Under the pieces are notes generated by a model, which had not been told where the DNA came from, did not search any database, and saw only the letters and a program-made list of their open reading frames with translations. A DNA stretch of 64,000 nucleotides, from assembly GCF_019891175.1 (NCBI RefSeq), contig NZ_CP072600.1, positions 4,712,001 to 4,776,000 on the forward strand, given 5' to 3'. Origin of the DNA: Leptothermofonsia sichuanensis E412. GTDB taxonomy: Bacteria > Cyanobacteriota > Cyanobacteriia > Leptolyngbyales > Leptolyngbyaceae. Made by a program: the position numbers and the translations under genes. Every line of letters starts with the position of its first letter. Positions within the stretch are counted from its first letter, which is position 1. Positions 8,779 through 18,200 of this stretch are shown one piece after another.

Positions 8779-9417
8779 ATGCCAGCGACCAGTGATGACA
8801 TTAAACCTGTTCTTGTGATTCCCCAGTTGATCGTTGGCTTAGGCAACCCAGGAGCAAAGTACGATCGCACCCGCCATAATATTGGGTTTGAGGCGATCGA
8901 TGCCTTGGCAAAAACCTGGCAAATCAATCTGGCTGAAAATCGCAAGTTTCAGGGCATTTTTGGGGAAGGGTTGGGTTGCGGTGGTATAAAAGTTCGCCTG
9001 CTGAAGCCAACGACCTACATGAACAACTCCGGGCAGGCAATTCGGGCGGTGACCGACTGGTACAAACTGCCACCGGAGTCGGTACTGGTGATTTATGACG
9101 AAATGGATTTGCCCGTCGGCAGACTACGGCTGCGGCTCTCCGGGTCAGCCGGGGGGCATAATGGAATGAAGTCAGCGATCGCCCACCTGGGAACTCAGAC
9201 TTTTCCCCGATTGCGGATTGGGATTGGCAGTGCCAGAGAAGCCCACCCGGATAAAGATGCTGTATCCCATGTTTTAGGGCGTTTTTCTGAAAAGGAAGCT
9301 CAAATCATGGCAGAGGTTTTGCATCTGGTGGTAGGAGCCGTAGAGTACAGCTTGAAGTATGGGGTTGAAAAAGCCATGAGTCTTTATAACAACCGAAATG
9401 TGGCTGAAATGACTTAG
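8779..9417 (+). CDS. pth: Peptidyl-tRNA hydrolase
   Basis: 212 aa. It releases tRNA from stalled peptidyl-tRNA by cutting the ester bond. The family signatures are all present: LIVGLGNPGAKYDRTRHNIGF (containing the catalytic His in RHN), KPTTYMNNSG (substrate Asn), the catalytic Asp in YDEMDLP, and SAGGHNGMKS. The N-terminus is about 15 residues longer than in most bacterial enzymes, so a start nearer to the PQLIVGLGNPG segment is possible, but ATG 8779 is the only ATG upstream of it. It lies alone on the plus strand, 166 bp after sbcC. Confidence 0.95.
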   Translation: MPATSDDIKPVLVIPQLIVGLGNPGAKYDRTRHNIGFEAIDALAKTWQINLAENRKFQGIFGEGLGCGGIKVRLLKPTTYMNNSGQAIRAVTDWYKLPPESVLVIYDEMDLPVGRLRLRLSGSAGGHNGMKSAIAHLGTQTFPRLRIGIGSAREAHPDKDAVSHVLGRFSEKEAQIMAEVLHLVVGAVEYSLKYGVEKAMSLYNNRNVAEMT

Positions 9418-9477
9418 GGTCATGGATTAAATAAACCAAAAAACTCAGCGTCTTACCCCAGGGACCCAGGGAATTTG

Positions 9478-9533
9478 CTCTGTGTTCTCCGTGTCTCTGG
9501 GGTGAAATTTCAGATTATAAAATCCTCATTCCT
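9478..9533. repeat. Family B (ACAGAG) repeat, partial copy
   Basis: CTCTGTGTTCTCCGTGTCTCTGGGGTGAAA followed by the conserved tail TTTCAGATTATAAAATCCTCATTCC. It matches the right half of the copies at 22954-23045 and 37905-37990. Confidence 0.7.
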
Positions 9534-9547
9534 TAATAATTAACCAG

Positions 9548-9708
9548 TTACAGCGTTTCTCAATTCAGTGAGCTACAGACGTGTGAGGCACGATAGTATG
9601 GTCCCGGCGATCGCACCCGGAAACGGCTGCTTTACTGACTGGAGTGTGAGACACAATGGTTTGCTCCGCACTCTTACGGTACCGCGCGCCCTTGAAAAGG
9701 GTTATAGC
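9548..9708. repeat. Family E MITE-like element, copy 1
   Basis: Ends TTACAGCGTTTCTCAATT (left) and, in reverse complement, GCTATAACCCTTTTCAAGG (right). In inverted orientation both ends and internal blocks (GTGCGGAGCA, ACACTCC, TTTACT) match the element at 27377-27473; this copy carries an extra block of about 60 bp. Confidence 0.6.
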
Positions 9709-9779
9709 GCTGGAAATTGTGTATTTTATCGGTTGCCTGAATTCCCTGTCAGGCTTAGATTTTAGGGCATCTGAACGAC

Positions 9780-10073
9780 TTGAATGCGATGCTATCCCCA
9801 AACTCAGCCGCCACTACTGTTCCAGTGTTAGCTCATAAGTCAGTCAAAACCTGCCATATCCTTCTGCCAGGTGTTGCCAAACCTGTTGGGGCGATCGCCT
9901 ACAACAACCAGTTCTATAGCTATGTCAGGTTCTATCCCACCCTGGAGTCTGCCCAACAAGGGGCAGCTCGCATGGCAAACCGGGGCAATCGGGTCGTCTT
10001 GACGTTTGTACCCAAAGGTCTGGTATTGTGGGTGTTTGAGCCAGATGCTCAGCCTGCCCGTGCACACCAGTGA
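9780..10073 (+). CDS. Small conserved-looking hypothetical protein (97 aa)
   Basis: No family recognised. From about residue 20 on, the product (KTCHILLPGVAKPVGAIAY, NQFYSYVRFYPTLESAQQGAARMANRGNRVVLTFVPKGLVLWVFEPDA) looks like a compact alpha/beta domain and its codon usage fits coding sequence. No signal peptide or membrane segment is visible. The next gene starts inside its 3' end (ATG 10045 or GTG 10060), so the two are probably co-translated. The exact start is uncertain because the first 20 residues are low in similarity to a folded domain. Confidence 0.6.
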   Translation: MNAMLSPNSAATTVPVLAHKSVKTCHILLPGVAKPVGAIAYNNQFYSYVRFYPTLESAQQGAARMANRGNRVVLTFVPKGLVLWVFEPDAQPARAHQ

Positions 10074-10359
10074 CCGTTACCATTCAAATACTGCTGTGGG
10101 TTCCCATCGCTTGCCTCAAACCACTGCCTATGTTCGCATTACCCGTCAGTCCTGGAAACAGGGCAAAATTGCTGGCGAGGTTCGTGCCAACCAGTTTGAA
10201 TGGCAGTTTGAGTGGTGCTTCAGCCAGGGACAACTGTCGGTAGAGCCTTCCCTGGGACGGGCATTGATTAAGGAACCCCTTGGACGTTTTTTAGAGCAGA
10301 GTGACTATCAACTGGAACCTGGCGGTGACTATTCCTTCACCATTCGGGGTGAAGTTTAG
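10045..10359 (+). CDS. DUF3146-like cyanobacterial protein
   Basis: About 104 aa from ATG 10045; GTG 10060 or GTG 10096 are alternatives. The core (RLPQTTAYVRITRQSWKQG, EVRANQFEWQFEWCFSQGQLSVEPS, GRALIKEPLGRFLEQ, YQLEPGGDYSF) fits a small beta-rich protein of about 85 aa conserved in cyanobacteria and, as far as I recall, listed as DUF3146. Function is unknown. It overlaps the upstream 97-aa gene by about 29 bp, which suggests translational coupling, and converges on the CHAT gene with only 10 bp between the stops. Confidence 0.65.
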   Translation: MLSLPVHTSDRYHSNTAVGSHRLPQTTAYVRITRQSWKQGKIAGEVRANQFEWQFEWCFSQGQLSVEPSLGRALIKEPLGRFLEQSDYQLEPGGDYSFTIRGEV

Positions 10360-10369
10360 CCAGGGGATC

Positions 10370-13357
10370 TTACAACCAGTTACCAACCAGAATAAACGGT
10401 GCCCAGTGGTAGGGCAATTTATATTCGGAGGGATACTCCGAATTTTCCAATAAGTCTCGTTGAGCAATTTGCAGGGCTTTTGCTTTGGTAATGTTGGTTG
10501 TTTGAGCGTTCGCCAGTTCTGTATAGAACCTATCCATCATCACAGACGTAGACTGATCATTCACCAGCCATAGAGATCCTAAAGCACTGCGGGCACCAGC
10601 CTGCACTGCAATGCCAGCAATTCCCAGGGCTAACCGATCATTTCCTTGAGCCGTTTCGCAGGCACTCAGAACCAGTAATTCAATCGATGTGCCACCGGAA
10701 AGATCCCGGCTGCGAAGAATCTTACTTAACTGATCCACATAAATTTCACCGTCGTCAGCAACAATATAGGTGTCCTCTTTGCGATATCCAAAGACCCCAT
10801 GGGTTGCGATGTGAACTACGTTAACGGGATTTGTGGTAATCCCGGCTGCCAGGGATTCACGGGTAAACTCTGATTCAAATAGAATTTGTGTCTGCACTCT
10901 ATCCCGAATTGCTTGCAATTCAGCCTTAACCGCTGTCAAGCTGCTAAAACTCCTCCCACCTCTCCAGGACGATGGGTCGTTTGATGGCGAACGGCTGAAG
11001 TCTTGTTTGCCAGCCGCCAGTACATTGAGCCGGGTTTGAGCCAGAAGCTTCGGGTCAAATAGCTGAAGACCGGGGCTGATGGCGATCGCGTATTCCTGGA
11101 TCAGATATTTTTGCTGCCGGGCATCAAACAGCGTTGCCATTGGCACATTGCGGAATTCACCATCTGGCACAAATACCAGAGTATCAACCTTGCTTTGCTC
11201 CAGTTCAGTGCGAAAAGGCTCAATCAGCCATCCGTATACTTTCGCTAACCGTTCCAGATCCGGAGACTCTCCAGTCGTATTGAGATTGTTCCACAATGCC
11301 TTGAGGGTGGCTTCCACAGCCTCATGGTCAAATGCCTGGTAACGCAACTCCTTCTGTCCAGGGATTTTGGCAATCACTCCTAATCGCTGCCGCGGTAGAA
11401 TAATCGGATAAATCACGGCGGTGTTGGGGTTATCCTGGTCAACCACCTGATCCAGGGCAATTTTTTTCCCTTGAATACAGGCTTGCCGCAAAAAATTGTC
11501 CAGTTCTGCCAGTTGCAGTGATTCAATCACCTGCCGCACTTCTTCCAGATCTGACTGATTGGGGGTTTCTCCAGGCGCAGGCAGCAACACCTCAATCGTT
11601 TCTCGATAAATTGGCTCCACACTGTTTCGGAAATCGTATTGCACATCCTGGTTTACCGCTACCAGATCTCCCCGTAAGGATTGCAACGTGCGGGCAGCTA
11701 CCCGGTAAGCCGCCCGTGCGCCAGGAAGGCTTCCCCGCTCTTTGAGTGCCTTTCCCAGCAACCGCTGTGTTCTGTAAATGATTTCAGGGGAGTTGCTTTC
11801 TTGTGCCAGTTGTTGCGATCGCCGGCACAGCGTTTCAATATCTACCCAGAGTCTGGGGTCCGACGCCTGTCCAGCTTTTGCCTGCTGCCCATAAAGTTCT
11901 GCCAGGGCTGTCAGAGCATAGGCTTCTGCCCGTTTGTTTTTTAAGCCCTGGGCATCGGCAACGGCCTGTTTGAGTGTACTGGCAGCTACTTGCAGAGACG
12001 TGCTGGTAACGGTCTGAAACTCCTGGAAGGTTTTTTCAGGTAGAAACGGGGACAGGAGTCTGGGCGGCTGAATCGGATGGGGAACCGATGCTGTGGGTTT
12101 TATGGAGTCCTCTGCCTGCGCCAATTTGATGGCATCCCGCAGACGCCTCAAACGCAAATCGACTTCTCCAGTCAACAGCGAAACCGAGCGCAATTTGAGT
12201 AAGTTTTGGGCATAGTTGAGGCGGGCATCAATCCTTGCCCGTGCAGGAGGTAACCCATCGAGTTGGGCAGGAATCTGCGTCAGCAGGGATAGCAAATCTT
12301 CTGTCAGGTGGACAATTTCTGCTTTCCACCAGTGCAGCGTCGTGAATTTCTGAATCCTGCCATCGGTTCTGTCGCTGACCTGATTGGGGCGTAGAACCAG
12401 AGTTGAGTCGTTCAGAAAATCTCTCAAAAATGGGAGAGGCAGATCTGCCAGGTCTGCAAGGGCGAGGGACTCATCACCCAGTGACTCTCCAAAGATACGG
12501 TTGAACTCAGGCAGGGCGGTAATCAGCAGGTTGATTTCGTTCAGCTTTGCCTGGACGGTCGTGAGGGGATCGACTCCAGTTGCCTGCTGAAAACTTTGGC
12601 GGGCCTGGTTGAGGCGCTTCAGGACATTTTCGAGATTCTGCCTGGATCCCTCTTCATAGTCGATTTTCAGGCGTTGGAGCAGTAGTTGATTTACCTCAAT
12701 TCGGTTAACCAGTCCCAGATGAAAGCGGGCGTTCCTGATATCCTGGGTGGAATTGATCCGTTCAGACACTTCCAAGCTTTTGGTCAGCTCTGCGCGAGCC
12801 TGCACCAGATCACCCACGGCATAATAGGTATCCCCCAGGGATCGCAAAATCTGTGCCTTTTCCACTGAATCTGGATCATTTTCTACGATCTGTTTCAAAT
12901 CTTTTAGGATTTTCAGGCCTGCCTGGTAATATCCCAATGACTTCAATGCCTGTGCCTGATTAAGGCGGCTTCGCGTCTCGTTCAAGCGATCGCCCTGGCG
13001 GGCATATTCCGTTGCGGCCTGCTGCCAGGTTTCGGCGGCCTGTTCAAATTCTCCAGCTTCGTATTCCAATTTGCCCTGGTTGAAGAGGGAGACGGGGGAC
13101 GGGAGAGAAGAGAGGAGAGAGGGGAAAGAAGAGAGGGGGAAGGGAAGAGAAGAGCGGAGGAAAGGGGATTTGGCGAGGAGGGGGGAAGGGGTGAGGCAGA
13201 GAAGGAGAGTGGCGATCGCCAGGATGGGGTAAAGGTGGCGACGAAGCAGGCTGACAACGGATTGGGATACCGATGAAACAGAGAGTTTTTTCAGAAAAGT
13301 TGGAAATCTATTCAACAGGTTGTCTGGTCGGTTGCCAGCGCTTTTTTGTTGCCTCAT
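10370..13357 (-). CDS. Secreted TPR-CHAT domain protein (caspase-like protease)
   Basis: 995 aa. The N-terminus has a basic stretch and one hydrophobic segment (about residues 42-62), a signal peptide or anchor. TPR repeats fill about residues 90-240, with further helical repeats to about 620. The C-terminal CHAT domain (about 700-995) has the catalytic pair His853 (HIATHG) and Cys900 (LSACETA), followed by GIAGIAVQAGARSALGSLW as in HetF-like CHAT proteins. The predicted site of action is therefore outside the cytoplasm. It is the last gene of a minus-strand operon tpsA-tpsB-CHAT (81 bp after tpsB), so it may act on the exoprotein or its partner. A good RBS (GAGG, 4 nt before ATG) supports the start. 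A Ser/Pro/Leu-rich linker after the signal is coded by a purine-only tract on the plus strand (13085-13205). Confidence 0.9.
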   Translation of the reverse strand: MRQQKSAGNRPDNLLNRFPTFLKKLSVSSVSQSVVSLLRRHLYPILAIATLLLCLTPSPLLAKSPFLRSSLPFPLSSFPSLLSSLPSPVSLFNQGKLEYEAGEFEQAAETWQQAATEYARQGDRLNETRSRLNQAQALKSLGYYQAGLKILKDLKQIVENDPDSVEKAQILRSLGDTYYAVGDLVQARAELTKSLEVSERINSTQDIRNARFHLGLVNRIEVNQLLLQRLKIDYEEGSRQNLENVLKRLNQARQSFQQATGVDPLTTVQAKLNEINLLITALPEFNRIFGESLGDESLALADLADLPLPFLRDFLNDSTLVLRPNQVSDRTDGRIQKFTTLHWWKAEIVHLTEDLLSLLTQIPAQLDGLPPARARIDARLNYAQNLLKLRSVSLLTGEVDLRLRRLRDAIKLAQAEDSIKPTASVPHPIQPPRLLSPFLPEKTFQEFQTVTSTSLQVAASTLKQAVADAQGLKNKRAEAYALTALAELYGQQAKAGQASDPRLWVDIETLCRRSQQLAQESNSPEIIYRTQRLLGKALKERGSLPGARAAYRVAARTLQSLRGDLVAVNQDVQYDFRNSVEPIYRETIEVLLPAPGETPNQSDLEEVRQVIESLQLAELDNFLRQACIQGKKIALDQVVDQDNPNTAVIYPIILPRQRLGVIAKIPGQKELRYQAFDHEAVEATLKALWNNLNTTGESPDLERLAKVYGWLIEPFRTELEQSKVDTLVFVPDGEFRNVPMATLFDARQQKYLIQEYAIAISPGLQLFDPKLLAQTRLNVLAAGKQDFSRSPSNDPSSWRGGRSFSSLTAVKAELQAIRDRVQTQILFESEFTRESLAAGITTNPVNVVHIATHGVFGYRKEDTYIVADDGEIYVDQLSKILRSRDLSGGTSIELLVLSACETAQGNDRLALGIAGIAVQAGARSALGSLWLVNDQSTSVMMDRFYTELANAQTTNITKAKALQIAQRDLLENSEYPSEYKLPYHWAPFILVGNWL

Positions 13358-13438
13358 GGTGCCTCGCTTTTCTTCTTCACAAAGACCATTTCATCGGATT
13401 TTGGATTTTAGATTTTGATTTCTCTCATCCTTCATCCT

Positions 13439-15229
13439 TCAAAAAAAGCTATAGATTAACGAAAAATACAGTCCTTTTTCTTGCAAGGTTTTCTTCTCAC
13501 CTTCAATTGGAATCAGGCGGTGTCCCCAGTCAAAGCGGGCATTGAGGCGATCGCTGATTTGCAATCGCAGGCCCAGACCAATAGAGGCAAGGGTGTTGGG
13601 GTCAGGTTCCGGTTCGCTGGAACGGTTCCAGGTGGTACCGAAGTCAATAAAAGGGGTGACCTGTAACAGTCCGTTGATACTGGGGATGCGCCAGATGGGA
13701 ATGCGAACTTCGGCGGAGGCTAAGATGCCGTTGTCGGACAGGAGGGCATCCTGCCGGTAACCCCGAACAGTGGAGGGGCCACCCAAGCCAAACTGCTCAA
13801 TCGGAATCAGGGGACGGTCTGCCAGTTGAATGTCACCCCGCAGGAATAAGAGCGTATCGGGAGCAAGGATTCGCGCTAACTGTGCCTGTCCCCTCCAGGC
13901 GAAGAACTGCCCATCGGGGGCACTTTCATTGTCGGTGTAGCCCAGGATGGGAAGCCCAAAACTGAATTGCGATCGCAAAGCTAACACAGACCGTTCACTC
14001 CGTCTTGTCCAGTCCTGAAAGAAACGCAGGACATTGGCAACGGTCCGTCCCTCAAAATCAGAACCGGGTACGGGGAAGGGAATTTCGCCATCAATGATGG
14101 TGGCTTTGCTTTCTTCACGGGTCAGGGTGAGACCGAGGGCAAATTCACGGGTTGGGGTCTGGAGAATGGGCTGACGGAAGCTCAATTCGTAATAGCGGAA
14201 GCTGGAGCGGATATCCAGAATGTCAAAGGGTTCCTCAATGATTTTGCTGGCAGCGATCCCAAAATTAAAGCTCAAAGTCCCATTGCGGGGATTGAGGGGA
14301 AAGGTGTAGCTCAGATCTCCGGCATTGCTGCCGTTGGTGTTGGTAAATGCCACCAACAGTTGGTCGCCTATCCCGGTGAGGTTGAGTGTGTTTGCCTGAA
14401 GTTGCCGCCGGAAACTGCCGACGCTGGGCGATCGACCATTGTCCAGTAGCAGGGAAGCATTCAGCGTTTTTCCTTCGCTTACTTCCACATCCAACACGCT
14501 CTGCCCCGGACGAGTCCCGGCTGCCAGTTCTGCCCGAATGTCCTGGATCAGGGGATTGATCTGTAATAGCTGGATGGCTTCCAGAAGTTTCTGCCGATTC
14601 AGGGGTTTCCGGGTTGCCAGGGCCAGTCGGCTACGAATGTAGTTGGGATTCAAGCGATGGCGAGTTCCCTCCTTAAACCGAATGCGGATATCCTCCTCTG
14701 CCACTTCCCCTTCCACCACCTGAATCGGCACTATTCCGTTTTGAATGGTGACATCTGCGGGCAGATATGCCCCAGTCGTAATGTACCCTCGATCCACGTA
14801 GAGTTGGGTAATGGCCTCCGCTGCCTGGAGCAACTCGGCAAAGGTCAATTCCCTGCCGATCAGATCCTTCGTGGCTTTATTCACTTCTTCCTGACTGAAG
14901 ACCTGACTCCCTTGCAGGACAAACTGCTCGACCTTGACCGTTTCTGGAATGCCGGGAGTTTCAGGGGTGGGAAGGGGAGTGGGCAGACGCAAATCCTCCA
15001 GGGGAGGAGGGGGTAGCGGTTCGGGGTCGAGTCCGGGGAGCGGTTGAATGGAGGGGGGCTGAATAATTCGAGGGGGTTCGATCGCTGGACGGGCAGGATT
15101 CAGACCTGGTTGTTGGGATTGGAGTACCTGGGCACTGCTGGGGCGAATCAGGCTGGGCCAAAGGATGACCAGACCCAGAGTGAGACGGGCGGGGGAGAGG
15201 GGGAAGGTTTGGGGAGCGGTTACGGACAT
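13439..15229 (-). CDS. Two-partner secretion outer-membrane transporter (ShlB/FhaC type, TpsB)
   Basis: 596 aa. A short hydrophobic start is followed by a Pro-rich linker (about residues 35-90), a POTRA domain (about 95-185; VEQFVLQGSQVFSQEEV ... LYVDRGYITTGAYLP), a ShlB-type domain and a 16-strand type beta-barrel to a C-terminal phenylalanine (LIYSFF), as expected for outer-membrane insertion. The barrel contains the TpsB signature region (LFLRGDIQLADRPL, EQFGLGGPSTVRGYRQDALLSDNG) with the conserved G-x-x-x-V-R-G-Y motif. It exports the adjacent TpsA (15299-18865) through the outer membrane. The gap to tpsA is 69 bp and is G-rich on the plus strand. Confidence 0.92.
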   Translation of the reverse strand: MSVTAPQTFPLSPARLTLGLVILWPSLIRPSSAQVLQSQQPGLNPARPAIEPPRIIQPPSIQPLPGLDPEPLPPPPLEDLRLPTPLPTPETPGIPETVKVEQFVLQGSQVFSQEEVNKATKDLIGRELTFAELLQAAEAITQLYVDRGYITTGAYLPADVTIQNGIVPIQVVEGEVAEEDIRIRFKEGTRHRLNPNYIRSRLALATRKPLNRQKLLEAIQLLQINPLIQDIRAELAAGTRPGQSVLDVEVSEGKTLNASLLLDNGRSPSVGSFRRQLQANTLNLTGIGDQLLVAFTNTNGSNAGDLSYTFPLNPRNGTLSFNFGIAASKIIEEPFDILDIRSSFRYYELSFRQPILQTPTREFALGLTLTREESKATIIDGEIPFPVPGSDFEGRTVANVLRFFQDWTRRSERSVLALRSQFSFGLPILGYTDNESAPDGQFFAWRGQAQLARILAPDTLLFLRGDIQLADRPLIPIEQFGLGGPSTVRGYRQDALLSDNGILASAEVRIPIWRIPSINGLLQVTPFIDFGTTWNRSSEPEPDPNTLASIGLGLRLQISDRLNARFDWGHRLIPIEGEKKTLQEKGLYFSLIYSFF

Positions 15230-15298
15230 TGGGGGGGCAGAAGGGGAGAGGTGGGAGTAGCTGGAATAGTGGGCAGAGTCGGGATTGAATGGAGGAGG

Positions 15299-18200
15299 CT
15301 AACGAGTGTTGCAGGCACCCGGAATTGACCACAGGAAGGATGGGATGGGCAGGTCTGTCGGATCGGGGGTATGAGCAACCAGGCGCACGTTGCCATTAGC
15401 ATCCCGCACCCAGCCACGGGCAGGATTGATGAAGGGGGATTTGGTGCTGACCGTCCCAGTGGGAGCAACCATGGTTGGGGACTGATCCCCAGAGGTGGCG
15501 ATCGTATCTGGACTCAAAACCTCGGTGGGATCAGCGGGTAGCCCACCCCGACCAGTGACGACAAACTGGCTGGTTTCCTGCCGAATTCGCGGGTCACAAC
15601 CTTCCGATACCCTGGGGGCTTCATATCGCTCTGGCAGGGGGTCTACCCGGAAGGAGGGAAAGATGTTGAGGGCATTGACCACAACCGTGCCAGAAACCCC
15701 TAAAAACGATTGGGTGTCAATGTCATTGCGGGTTAGTAAGTCGGGGCGCTCACCGATATCTTGTAAACGAAAGGCGTTAATCCGAATATTGCCACCCACA
15801 CCACTAAATGCCTGGGCAAGGATGTTATTGTCCCTTGCCGTTTTCCCGGCAATCAAGAGAGTACTGTCGTCAAAAACGGGTACCGAAACCACTGAATTAT
15901 CTCGCCGCACAACAGTAGTGAAAAATTGATTGCCCCGGCCAATTGCGATATTGCCGCCATCTCCCCCTAAGCCCTGGATGCCCGCAGTTGTTGAGATACT
16001 ACTATTGCGTCCCAGAATCAGGGCAAGGGTATTGAGAAAGACATTTCCCCCCAAACCAGAATCACTTTCTGCCAGGACAAAACCCCGGTTGTCCAGCCAG
16101 ATGCCACGGGCTGAAATGCTGATATTTCCAGCTTCACCTGTACCCCGGTTATCCACACTGATGGCTGAATTATTACGGACTTGCAGCGATCGGGATTTCA
16201 GGAAAATCCCCCCGGAGTCCTCGTCAAGTCTCTCTGCTACGGTACTCAAAATCGCACTGTTATTTTTGACTGAAATTTTCTCGTCCGCTGCTACCAGGAT
16301 CAGCCCGGCGTCCCCATTGCCAAGGGTTTGGGCAGTCAATCCAGAATCGCCGTCAATATCAAGATTGCGAGTGCCGATTAAAATCCCCCCACCCAGGCCG
16401 TTCGCCCGCTCTCCAACGCCGCTCAGGATAACACCGCGATCGCTGAGGGACACCTTTTCCCGCGCCAGCACAACCACCGCTCCCGCATTTCCCTCCCCCA
16501 GGGTGCTGGCTGTCAGGGCAGAGTTGCCACTCACAGAAAGCGAACCCGTGTCGATAAAAATTGAACCCGTAATCGGTTGATTGGTGTTGCCCAGTAATGA
16601 GTTAAATACCCCTCCTGCCACCTGATTAAACCGGTTATTGGTGCCGCCTTCCTCAATCGTGCTGAAAATCCGAGAGCCACCGGATAGAGAAACAAAGTCT
16701 GTTGCCTGGATGAATACAATTCCAGCATCTCCAACACCACCTGAAGCGCCCGCCTCCGGTCCCCGAATCAGGGTTTGCAACTCTGCACGATTGGTTAATG
16801 ACAGGGATCCCGTATCAACCAGAACATTGCCACCCTTACCATTTCCGTCAGGCTCCACATTGCTGAAAACGATGCTGCCATCAAGAGATACGGAACCATT
16901 ATTGGTCTTAATCAAAACACCACCAGCGTCTCCCTGCCGAAAGGTGCTGCTGCTGATCCGCGTTCCATTGCTTAAAGTGATTGAATCCATTGCCCAGAGG
17001 GAAACCAGGCCAGCATCGATTTGACCACTCCCGCCCAGGTTTCGATCTAAATTATCAACATTGATTCTGGAATTCAGGATACGGATTGTTTTGGGCGTGG
17101 GCAGGGATGGTAACAGCGAGGTACCCCCAATAATCACACCTCCCAAATTGCCACGACTGAAGATCCCCGGTGGGTCAAGCCGCGCCGGGGATATACTGTT
17201 CCGAATTTCAACATCATCACGGGCGGTGACAACAATTAGCCCGGCGTTACCGCCGCCCACATTTGAGGTACTGATCCAGGCCCGGTCAAGCAGCACGGAG
17301 CCTTCATTTGCCACCACCAGAATTGCCCGCACCTGATTATCGTTGAATAAAACACTGCTTGTGCTTCTACTCAGAAGTGCACTATCCAGCACCGTGACTC
17401 CAGTTTTGGCCTGTAATGTAATGAATGCGCTGTTACCGCAGGCATCGGATGGGCAGGTGTCGATCGCTGCATTTCGCACAACAATCTCGCCATTCTGGGC
17501 TTCTAAAGAAACGGTTCCACCATTGGTGGAAAGGTTGCTGTTGACAAAGATGCTGTTTCCAGCCGTCGCAGTGAAATCAAAGCCGGGGGTTGTAATGGTG
17601 ATGGAAGCATTAAAAGTGATGTTATTGCTGGCTTGCAGAGCAACGGGGTTGGGGGATTGATTAATCAGGTCAGCGTTGATCCGGGTGACACTGGTGCCGA
17701 TGCCTTTGGGATCATTGCTGCCAGGAATGGCTAACAGGTCATCCAGACTGCCGGGATCTCCGCCAGAGGCAACAATTTCAATATTGGTTGGGTCAAGCAG
17801 CAGGGTACCCGGTCTACCGTTGGGGGCGCTGGCATCCACCCAGCCATTGAAGATCAGATTCTCTTTACCGGAGACTTCGACAAAGCCGCCGTCGCCTGAG
17901 GTTCCGCCTCTGGCAGTGATGGTGCCATCGAAGCGGGTAATCCCATCTGCCCAGACAATCACGTTGCCGCCATGCTGGAGGGAAGATGCCTCCAGACCTG
18001 TTCCTATTCCATCAGCCTGGATCAACACATTCGGACCAATGGTTGTTTGCTGGGCATTGGGTAGGGGTCCATTTCCCTGGAAACTGCCACCGATAAAGAC
18101 ATTGCCGCCGTTGCTGCCAGAGACATTAATGCGAGCATGGTCTGAGAGGGCAATGCGATCGCCCAAAACCTGTACCGTCCCTCCTGGCGTAGACAGAGAA

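Larger units (their letters stand above)
9418..9779. other. Intergenic region filled by two repeat elements
   Basis: 362 bp without a gene. It contains a half-copy of the family B repeat (9478-9533) and a full family E element (9548-9708). Confidence 0.6.

Noticed and set aside
10370-13357. CHAT gene as part of a CRISPR/gRAMP (Craspase) defence system
   Set aside because: No CRISPR repeats, cas or gRAMP gene is seen within the window, and the protein has a secretion-type N-terminus; the TPS neighbourhood explains it better.
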